A stretch of 6,102 nt of DNA from Thiobacillus denitrificans (GTDB lineage Bacteria; Pseudomonadota; Gammaproteobacteria; Burkholderiales; Thiobacillaceae): the NCBI GenBank assembly GCA_002424845.1, contig DILD01000061.1, forward strand, positions 1-6,102, read 5' to 3'. The position numbers and the translations under genes were made by a program. Each line of letters begins with the position of its first letter. The stretch's first letter is position 1. The notes under the pieces were generated by a model. The model saw only the letters and a list, made by a program, of their open reading frames with translations, did no database searches and was not told where the DNA came from. Below, one piece after another: positions 1 through 6,102 of the stretch.

Positions 1-503
1 GCGAATGCGATCACGTTGTCGCCGGCCACCAGATACGACGTGATGTTCGCGAACGAGTTATTGGCGTAGCCGTTATGGTCGCTGACAACCTGAACGCCGT
101 TGATGAACAGGTCGCCGTCGTCATCGAAGCCATTGTTGACGAAAGCGTCCAGCGGAAGGGTGGCCAGATTGAAAATCCCCCTGGCCCACATCTGGGTCTC
201 CGAGGTGGAGTATTGCCCGCCCGAACTCCAGATACCCTTGGCCAGGTAACCGGGAAGATAGTCGGCCACGTTGTAGAGCACGGTGGCCGATTCCCATGCC
301 GAATCGTCGAACGCCGCATTGCTGTTCCAGTCGGCGGCGACAGGGGCGGCGGCCGTCACCTTCCAGGACGCGCCGGTTGAAATCAGGACCGTCGCCGAAC
401 TTGAAGTCGCCACGCCAAGCAGCCCGAGGCAGAGCGCCGCTGCACGGAGCGCCGTCTTCGAATCCGCCTTGAAAGCCTGAGCGGGGAATAGATAAAAAGC
501 CAT
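1..503 (-). CDS. Exported protein with jelly-roll-like domain, probable PEP-CTERM-type surface protein (N-terminal part, cut by window edge)
   Basis: Reading the minus strand from an ATG at 503-501 gives 167 open codons running off the left edge, so the C-terminus is unseen. An AGGGAG ribosome-binding site lies 8 nt upstream. The N-terminus is a signal peptide with a rather long leader: a basic stretch to about residue 20, a hydrophobic core (about 21-33), and likely cleavage after the SSSA near residue 37. The mature part has an early W-x-x-x-x-FDDSAW pattern (about 59-70), then DDDGDLFINGVQV (about 128-139) and later ITSYLVAGDNVIAF (154-167). Loops of the type DDG-x-x-x-(V/I)NG followed by 'V-x-x-x-L-x-x-G-x-N-x-I-A' are typical of galactose-binding-like beta-sandwich domains. 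Such domains are common in exosortase-dependent PEP-CTERM proteins of Betaproteobacteria. The diagnostic PEP-CTERM tail would lie outside the window, so that label is inference, helped by the sigma-54-like promoter upstream. A plain secreted carbohydrate-binding protein is the alternative. Confidence 0.75.
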   Translation of the reverse strand, partial: MAFYLFPAQAFKADSKTALRAAALCLGLLGVATSSSATVLISTGASWKVTAAAPVAADWNSNAAFDDSAWESATVLYNVADYLPGYLAKGIWSSGGQYSTSETQMWARGIFNLATLPLDAFVNNGFDDDGDLFINGVQVVSDHNGYANNSFANITSYLVAGDNVIAF

Positions 504-603
504 GTCAGTTGCTCCCTTGAGAAATCCAACCCTACCGCTAATTGATATGTATTCGTAAGGGCGACGGCAGCGGTGAACCCGCGCCCGAAACATTGGTTTT
601 AAG

Positions 604-619
604 AGCAATTTCCACGCCC
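604..619 (-). promoter_or_regulatory. Candidate sigma-54 (-24/-12) promoter for the exported-protein gene
   Basis: On the minus strand, 619 to 604 reads GGGCGTGGAAATTGCT. The consensus is TGGCACG-N4-TTGCW. The invariant GG (-24) and GC (-12) are both present with the correct spacing, and the TTGCT block is perfect. The predicted transcription start is near 593, leaving a 5' leader of about 90 nt before the ATG at 503. A 6-bp inverted repeat (TGGTTT 594-599, AAACCA 620-625) flanks the element; it is short enough to be chance. PEP-CTERM/exosortase systems are often accompanied by the PrsK/PrsR two-component pair, PrsR being a sigma-54-activating regulator. That makes this promoter type fitting for such a gene. 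Confidence 0.55.
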
Positions 620-787
620 AAACCATAAGCCCATGTTTCCAATAGGGAACCTCTCCGGCCCGCTTGCATCCCGGCGGGGCCGTGTAAAGATTGCCGACAA
701 ATGCCTCCTGCATTCATGAGCTTTCGAGCGATGCGTGGCCGGCAGGACAATCAGTCGGAAGTGTCGAAGGGCCAGGTTGATCTGAGC

Positions 788-805
788 GTTCATTCCGGAA
801 CAAAC
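788..805. promoter_or_regulatory. Imperfect palindrome GTTnnTTCCGGAAnnAAC, candidate operator or enhancer site
   Basis: The sequence has an 8-bp perfect core TTCCGGAA (793-800) flanked symmetrically by GTT and AAC, so 14 of 18 positions obey dyad symmetry. It lies about 93 bp before the start codon of the 98-residue gene and about 195-212 bp upstream of the predicted sigma-54 start of the exported-protein gene. That is a distance at which NtrC-type activators can bind. It could be an operator for either gene or a chance palindrome; only its symmetry and place support it. Confidence 0.3.
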
Positions 806-897
806 CCAGCGGCAACGGGGTCGGATTTCCACATGGGCGGCTGCCACGCCAGGATGCCGGGCAGACGACGCCCAGCCATCGTGAAAGGAGCCGTCAA

Positions 898-1194
898 ATG
901 ACCAACGCCGTCCAAAACGAAGCGCCGCGGCAGGGCAGGGCTCTGCCCGATACGACACTGGCATCGGCCAGCCCACAAGAAATCCTCAACCATCCCGCCC
1001 TCACGCAGAAAGAAAAAATCGAGCTGCTGCGCTCCAGGCAATATGACGCCGCCGAGATTGCGGTCGCCGAAGAAGAAGGCATGCAGGGACCGGAGAACGA
1101 CCAGATGCGGGACATTCTCCTGGCCCTCGCCCAACTTGCGGAGGGCGGACCCGACGAGCCGGTGGCGCCCACCAAGCAGCATGGCCATCCCTGA
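898..1194 (+). CDS. Small soluble protein of unknown function (98 aa)
   Basis: The gene starts at an ATG preceded by AAAGGAG with 7-nt spacing, which fixes the start, and ends at TGA 1192-1194. The protein has no signal peptide or membrane segment. The N-terminal 24 residues look disordered and variable. The core (about 25-62) has the pattern SPQEILNHPALT-x-x-EKIELLRSRQYDA followed by AEIAVAEEEGM, which predicts two amphipathic, acidic helices. A third helix, DQMRDILLALAQL, is at about 68-80, and the tail is rich in Pro and His. I recall similar short proteins in Betaproteobacteria, with 'LL-x-(D/H)P-x-L-x-x-x-EKI-x-LL' followed by 'D-A-x-E-x-x-VAEEEGM', annotated only as hypothetical. No function is assigned. 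It is divergent from the exported-protein gene and convergent with yceI, so it is probably a single-gene transcript. Confidence 0.85.
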   Translation: MTNAVQNEAPRQGRALPDTTLASASPQEILNHPALTQKEKIELLRSRQYDAAEIAVAEEEGMQGPENDQMRDILLALAQLAEGGPDEPVAPTKQHGHP

Positions 1195-1277
1195 GCGTCG
1201 ATCATGCCTGTCGCGTGATATTTGGCGAAGCCACCCCATGGGGTAGATTCCGAACCGGTATGGCAGCACGGCCCATG

Positions 1278-1292
1278 TACTGCTCGGCAGTA
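1278..1292. repeat. Short hairpin (6-bp stem, 3-nt loop) between convergent genes
   Basis: TACTGC-TCG-GCAGTA forms a perfect 6-bp stem, extendable by two G-T wobbles at 1276-1277 and 1293-1294. It lies in the 143-bp gap between the stops of two convergent genes, where a bidirectional terminator is expected. No T-run follows on either strand, so it is not a canonical intrinsic terminator. Confidence 0.35.
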
Positions 1293-1297
1293 TGAAT

Positions 1298-1316
1298 CCG
1301 TGGTCTGTCCCCTATT
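1298..1316. repeat. Possible dispersed REP-like repeat fragment
   Basis: The phrase CCGTGGTCTGTCCCCTATT resembles a short motif (GTGGTCTGTCCCC, or its complement GGGGACAGACCAC) that I recall as highly repeated in proteobacterial genomes, often near REP-associated tyrosine transposase genes. Only one copy is in this window and no transposase is present. The match rests on memory of the motif; its place between convergent genes is where such repeats usually sit. Confidence 0.35.
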
Positions 1317-1337
1317 GCTGCCCCGGCAACCCGGCGT

Positions 1338-1928
1338 TCACTGTCCCCGCAGAACCCCGGCTATCCGCTGCATATCGGATTCGAGAATGGCCTCGACGTC
1401 CAGGGTGATCGCAAGCTCGTCCCCGACGACCATGCCGCCCCGGTCCAGGGGCGCGTTCCAGCTCACACCGAAGTGATGGCGGTTGATCGTCGCGGTGGCG
1501 ACGAAGCCGATGCGGCTCGTCGGCCCCAGATCCTTTCCGCCTTCCCAGTAGGGACACTGCCAGCGGCCCAGGTAGCGGGTGGCCAGAACGACCGGACGCG
1601 TCACGCCGCGGAGGGTGAGACCGCCCGTGACATTGAAATCGGCTCCGCCCACACAGCGGACCTCGGTGCTGCGGAAGGCAATGTCCGGATATTTCTCCAC
1701 ATTCAAAAAGTCCGCGCCGCGCAGGTGCGCATCGCGCTCATCGTCCCCCGTCCAGATGCCCGCCGCATTGAACGTCGCCTCGACAGCGGCGGCGTCCGCC
1801 GGATTGTCCGGATCGAAGTCGATGTTGCCATGCACCTTCTTGAACAGGCCGCGCATGTGCGAAACCATCATGTGCCGCACCGCAAACTCCGCGGCGGAGT
1901 GCCCTGGTTCGAATATCCACTTGGCCAT
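1338..1928 (-). CDS. YceI-family protein, cytoplasmic type (196 aa)
   Basis: YceI proteins have a lipocalin-like beta-barrel that binds polyisoprenoid or similar amphipathic lipids; many are periplasmic and stress-induced. This one begins directly with MAKWIFEPGHSAAEFAVRHMM and has no signal peptide, so it should stay in the cytoplasm. Family hallmarks are the opening W-x-(I/F)-x-P-x-H-S-x-x-x-F-x-VRHMMVS with RG-x-F (residues 3-29), DERD-x-HLRGADFLNVEKYP (63-81), a 'G-x-LTLRGVT-RPV' strand pair (103-113), FGVSWN (153-158), and the closing GGMVVGDELAITLDVEA (164-180). The length is normal. The ATG at 1928-1926 has GGAGGG 7 nt upstream. An in-frame ATG five codons earlier and a longer extension to 2132 lack family similarity. 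It is divergent from tex and convergent with the 98-residue gene. Its ligand is unknown. Confidence 0.93.
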   Translation of the reverse strand: MAKWIFEPGHSAAEFAVRHMMVSHMRGLFKKVHGNIDFDPDNPADAAAVEATFNAAGIWTGDDERDAHLRGADFLNVEKYPDIAFRSTEVRCVGGADFNVTGGLTLRGVTRPVVLATRYLGRWQCPYWEGGKDLGPTSRIGFVATATINRHHFGVSWNAPLDRGGMVVGDELAITLDVEAILESDMQRIAGVLRGQ

Positions 1929-1971
1929 TTCCAGTCCCTCCATCCATCCCACGATGCCCTCGTCAGCCCCA

Positions 1972-1977
1972 AGTATA
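1972..1977 (-). promoter_or_regulatory. Possible sigma-70 -10 box for yceI
   Basis: TATACT on the minus strand (1977 to 1972) would start transcription near 1966, about 38 nt before the yceI ATG. No good -35 hexamer lies at the usual 16-18 bp; instead the inverted repeat at 1998-2017 occupies that area, as would fit an activator-dependent or repressed promoter. Confidence 0.35.
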
Positions 1978-1997
1978 GGAACCGAGGCGGGTCGACG

Positions 1998-2017
1998 ACG
2001 GCTTGCCGAGAAGCCGT
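1998..2017. promoter_or_regulatory. Perfect 7-bp inverted repeat, candidate operator
   Basis: ACGGCTT and AAGCCGT are separated by 6 nt (GCCGAG). The repeat sits in the divergent region between yceI and tex, about 20 bp upstream of the possible yceI -10 box, where the -35 element would be. A dimeric regulator site is plausible; as RNA it could also form a hairpin. No regulator gene is nearby to name a candidate. Confidence 0.35.
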
Positions 2018-2102
2018 GGTATGCCCTATTCCACCTTGCGCCACGCGGGTGAAGGCGCGACAGGCGTTGGACGAGAGGGTGCGCCGGGCTGGGGATATTC
2101 GG

Positions 2103-2108
2103 CATAAT
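2103..2108 (+). promoter_or_regulatory. Weak -10-like box upstream of tex
   Basis: CATAAT lies 66 bp before the tex start codon and matches TATAAT at five of six positions. No acceptable -35 element is found at 16-18 bp; TTGGAC at 2067-2072 is too far (30 bp). This is the best candidate in the 246-bp divergent region 1929-2174. That region otherwise contains a 9-bp direct repeat (CCGAACCAT at 2152-2160 and 2168-2176) overlapping the start codon and the inverted repeat at 1998-2017, and no gene. Confidence 0.2.
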
Positions 2109-2174
2109 GCGCAACCCAACCTCTTCACCCATCGGCCTCGCGATACGGCGGCCGAACCATTAGCCGACCGAACC

Positions 2175-4538
<2,364 letters not shown>

Positions 4539-4577
4539 GTTCGTTTTCCAAATAGCAAAAGGCAAAATCCGATTGCG

Positions 4578-5495
4578 TCACTGGGCAAGCTGCTGACGCT
4601 GATACTCCATTCGTTTCATTTCAAGGTAATCGTCCCGTTCGACTTCATGCAGCTGGCCGGCGTATTGATCAGCGCTGTGATACCACTTCTGAAATCGTCG
4701 TTCCAACTGATCCTCGGGCGATGTGGTCAACGCGTCAAAATAGGCATCGATAGCCAGGTAATAGCGCATGGTATTGCGCTCCACCACGCCGCGTACCCCT
4801 TTGATATAAACAGGGCGGCCATCGGGCAGTGTTTCCGTGACGGTAAAACCGACCTTATCCCTGCCGGTTGTCGTCAGATAGACCCGCATCGCAAGGCGAC
4901 CGATCAAGCCAAACTCATAGGCATAGGTGACATGCAGAAAGGTGCGCCCATCATCAAGCGATGCGGCTTCAATCCAGATGCGATAGTCATGGGTGCTCAA
5001 GGGTCCGTCGTCGGCATTGAGTTCCAGCGCGAAATACTCCGGCGTCGTGACGACCGCCCGATAGTTGAAATCGAGACGATAGGCATCTTCCAGCGGCTGA
5101 AAGAATTTCCTGCCGATATTGACGGTAAGGACCGTGCCGTCCTCGCCTCTGGAAGCATGACAGTATTTGACGTTGATGTGCAGTATCAGCACATCGCACC
5201 AATGCGCAGGGTTGTTGAGCGCCCCGTTGACGATGTCGAACGGGTAATCGACCACAGCGTAGATTTCGCCCTTCAAATGGGTCGACGATTGCGAAGAATC
5301 AAGATAGAGCGCCCGTTGAAACGGGTTATTGCGCAGCTGCTCGCCCAATTCCGCGTACTTCGCCCGTAGCGGCTCGACGGATATGTCCGATACGGCAGCA
5401 AAGGACTTCCCGCTTGCGAGCCCTACGCCGCAGACAAGCACAAACATCAACATCCGTAGCGGCGGCCTTGCCCTGAATGCCTGGCTAAAACGCAT
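4578..5495 (-). CDS. Secreted protein of unknown function, possible START/SRPBCC-like domain (305 aa)
   Basis: I do not recognise a named family. Residues 1-34 are a signal peptide: a basic start with RARPPLR, hydrophobic LMFVLVCGVGLA, and cleavage near SFA-AVS; Cys22 lacks a proper lipobox. The mature protein is probably periplasmic. Residues 72-255 have a pattern that suggests a helix-grip (START/SRPBCC-like) fold: a strand HLKGEIYAVVDYPFDIV, a helix with NNPAHWCDVLI, several beta strands (for example VLTVNIGR, FNYRAVVTT, YFALELNADDGP, FLHVTYAYEFG) and a long C-terminal helix from about 236. 'Pfd-V-x-x-x-L-x-x-P-x-x-WCD' recalls SRPBCC openings, but the fold is inferred by eye. Cys100 and Cys112 could form a disulfide. 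The C-terminus (284-305) is charged and helical. The start is ATG 5495-5493, seven nt after AGAGGA; the GTG two codons earlier lies only 1 nt from it. It follows the cytochrome gene by 27 bp, so the two are likely co-transcribed. Confidence 0.85.
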   Translation of the reverse strand: MRFSQAFRARPPLRMLMFVLVCGVGLASGKSFAAVSDISVEPLRAKYAELGEQLRNNPFQRALYLDSSQSSTHLKGEIYAVVDYPFDIVNGALNNPAHWCDVLILHINVKYCHASRGEDGTVLTVNIGRKFFQPLEDAYRLDFNYRAVVTTPEYFALELNADDGPLSTHDYRIWIEAASLDDGRTFLHVTYAYEFGLIGRLAMRVYLTTTGRDKVGFTVTETLPDGRPVYIKGVRGVVERNTMRYYLAIDAYFDALTTSPEDQLERRFQKWYHSADQYAGQLHEVERDDYLEMKRMEYQRQQLAQ

Positions 5496-5502
5496 AGTCA
5501 CA

Positions 5503-5508
5503 TCCTCT
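5503..5508 (-). promoter_or_regulatory. Ribosome-binding site that decides the start of the secreted-protein gene
   Basis: AGAGGA (minus strand, 5508 to 5503) is 7 nt from the ATG at 5495 but only 1 nt from the in-frame GTG at 5501. An ATG overlapping the site is followed at once by TGA and cannot encode anything. The ATG at 5495 is therefore the likely start. Confidence 0.7.
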
Positions 5509-5522
5509 CGATCGCGCCGGTT

Positions 5523-5900
5523 TCATTTCTGGCGGAATTCGAACTTGTAATAATGCGCGTTGAGGTGGGTCGCCACCTCCTCGACTTCTTCCTTGCCCCA
5601 GTGCAAGTGCAAAGCGTTTGCCCAGTACAACACCTGCCCCCGCAGTTCCGCCTGCGATCGGGTACGGCGGTTGCCACGGATGTGAACGACACTGTCGTGG
5701 CAGGACATGCAGTGATTCTCGTAAAGCATCTGGCCGCGGGACGGCACCGGCGGCGTAACCCGTTCTTGCCGGAGTTCACTCATCAGCGGCGCTTCTTTCT
5801 CCTGGGCCGGCGACGCAGGCAGCGTGCGTGGAGCGGCCCAAGCCGGGATAACGAACCCCAGCGAAAGCAGCGCAGCATAAACAATGATTTTTGTCCGCAT
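5523..5900 (-). CDS. Periplasmic monoheme cytochrome c (125 aa)
   Basis: The protein is a small class I-like electron carrier exported and matured in the periplasm. Residues 1-22 are a signal peptide (MRTK, hydrophobic IIVYAALLSLGFVIPA, cleavage AWA-AP). One heme attachment motif, CMSCH, is at 64-68, preceded by RGQMLYENH (56-63) as in class I cytochromes. The last helix, EEVEEVATHLNAHYYKF (104-120), matches the usual C-terminal cytochrome helix. No Met occurs after the heme motif, so the usual Met sixth ligand is absent; His73, His98, His100, His113 or His116 could serve, or the heme may be five-coordinate. I recall similar proteins in Betaproteobacteria with a 'VH-x-R-x-x-R' segment after the CxxCH. 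The start ATG 5900-5898 has AGGG 6 nt upstream and begins the signal peptide; the open extension to 6050 crosses the hairpin at 6000-6030 and is not coding. It is first in a probable operon with the secreted protein. Confidence 0.92.
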   Translation of the reverse strand: MRTKIIVYAALLSLGFVIPAWAAPRTLPASPAQEKEAPLMSELRQERVTPPVPSRGQMLYENHCMSCHDSVVHIRGNRRTRSQAELRGQVLYWANALHLHWGKEEVEEVATHLNAHYYKFEFRQK

Positions 5901-6102
5901 GAAGCACCCTGATCGATGAAAGGCGATGATTTGCCACAAGACGTACGTCAGGTTCCAGATGGCGATGTCCGATTCCGTCTTATTACTGTAGTGCAAGCGA
6001 AAGGGGGCAGCGTGAGCCACCCCCTTTTTTAATGCGAAAACCATGGTCACTCACGGCCCCCATCCGGTCCTTGTCAGGCTCCGAACCAGAAGGAATTGCC
6101 CT
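5901..6102. other. Upstream region of the cytochrome operon and unassigned right edge
   Basis: This 202-bp stretch has no assignable gene. It must hold the cytochrome promoter, but no pair of -35/-10 hexamers stands out; TTGCAC (5996 to 5991, minus) and TAATAA (5986 to 5981, minus) are wrongly spaced. A 10-bp palindrome GACGTACGTC is at 5940-5949. Beyond the hairpin at 6000-6030, the last 72 bp could hold the end of a minus-strand gene: stops are at 6074-6076 in one frame and 6051-6053 in another. They could also hold the beginning of a plus-strand one (ATG at 6032, open to the edge but without a ribosome-binding site). Neither can be chosen. Confidence 0.45.
6000..6030. terminator. Strong intrinsic terminator-like hairpin with T6 on the plus strand
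   Basis: AAAGGGGG (6000-6007) pairs with CCCCCTTT (6020-6027). The 12-nt loop can itself close as GC-GTGA-GC, a GNRA-type tetraloop. Six T residues (6025-6030) follow on the plus strand; on the minus strand the stem is followed only by TTTCGCTT. The better orientation is thus plus, yet no plus-strand gene lies upstream. It may instead end a minus-strand gene entering from the right edge, with A- and T-runs on both sides allowing bidirectional use. Confidence 0.6.

Larger units (their letters stand above)
504..897. other. 394-bp divergent intergenic region, regulatory
   Basis: This stretch separates the minus-strand exported-protein gene from the plus-strand 98-residue gene. I find no credible protein in it: the open frames here lack a ribosome-binding site and any recognisable motif. 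It contains the sigma-54-like element at 604-619, a GC-rich imperfect inverted repeat at about 657-681 (GGCCCGC against GCGGGGCC, one bulge), and the 18-bp imperfect palindrome at 788-805. It also contains the AAAGGAG ribosome-binding site (884-890) of the right-hand gene. No convincing sigma-70 promoter for the right-hand gene is visible. Confidence 0.6.

Noticed and set aside
1233..1244. 12-bp perfect palindrome ACCCCATGGGGT between convergent genes
   Set aside because: About one or two 12-bp perfect palindromes are expected by chance in 6 kb, and it lies downstream of both genes, where an operator is unlikely.
790..1269. 159-codon minus-strand open frame opposite the 98-residue gene
   Set aside because: It lacks a good start signal and recognisable motifs, and its partner strand has a strong ribosome-binding site and a plausible helical protein.
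1929..2132. 68-codon N-terminal extension of yceI
   Set aside because: YceI proteins of this type begin at the MAKWIFEPGHS segment, which has its own ribosome-binding site; the extension has no signal peptide or family match.
1473..2174. 234-codon N-terminal extension of tex
   Set aside because: It overlaps yceI antisense and shows no similarity to Tex; the known Tex N-terminus begins at MLPSIEH (2175).
4647..5369. 240-codon plus-strand open frame opposite the secreted-protein gene
   Set aside because: It is antisense to a protein with a signal peptide and well-formed strands; no ribosome-binding site or motif.
5498..5779. 93-codon minus-strand open frame overlapping the cytochrome
   Set aside because: It is a shifted frame of the cytochrome, Arg/Thr/Ser-rich, with no heme motif in register and no ribosome-binding site.
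5940..5949. 10-bp palindrome GACGTACGTC upstream of the cytochrome
   Set aside because: Several 10-bp palindromes are expected by chance in this window; only its location upstream of a gene speaks for it.
5901..6050. 50-codon upstream extension of the cytochrome
   Set aside because: It would place the signal peptide inside the protein and read through the terminator-like hairpin; the ATG at 5900 has a ribosome-binding site and starts the signal peptide.

Overview
The window looks like a piece of a Betaproteobacterial chromosome, with a Nitrosomonadales/Gallionellaceae-type lineage as best guess. The grounds are high GC, a Tex protein close to the proteobacterial consensus, a PEP-CTERM-type exported protein behind a sigma-54-like promoter, and a small periplasmic c-type cytochrome of a kind I associate with Betaproteobacteria. 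This placement is inferred from gene content and was not tested.

Layout. (1) At 1-503 (minus) is the N-terminal part of an exported protein with a galactose-binding-like jelly-roll region; it runs off the left edge. (2) The 394-bp divergent region 504-897 holds a good sigma-54 -24/-12 match reading toward that gene and an 18-bp imperfect palindrome. (3) At 898-1194 (plus) is a 98-residue soluble protein of unknown function. (4) The convergent gap 1195-1337 holds a small hairpin and a phrase resembling a dispersed repeat. (5) At 1338-1928 (minus) is a cytoplasmic YceI-family protein. (6) The divergent gap 1929-2174 has a perfect 7-bp inverted repeat near a possible yceI promoter. (7) At 2175-4538 (plus) is full-length tex. 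(8) Convergent to tex is a two-gene minus-strand unit: a monoheme cytochrome c (5523-5900), then, after 27 bp, a secreted protein with features suggesting a START/SRPBCC-like fold (4578-5495). (9) The right end has a strong hairpin with a T6 run (6000-6030) and an edge stretch that cannot be assigned.

How the genes relate. Apart from the cytochrome/secreted-protein pair, which is probably co-transcribed and acts in the periplasm, the genes are separate transcription units with no evident shared pathway. Tex is a housekeeping RNA-binding factor. YceI proteins bind isoprenoid or other lipid-like ligands. The PEP-CTERM-type gene would belong to a cell-surface/exopolysaccharide regulon controlled through sigma-54. 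I see no mobile element, CRISPR array, rRNA or tRNA. The least understood parts are the cytochrome/secreted-protein pair and the regulatory DNA at 504-897; I do not see a clear new multi-gene system.
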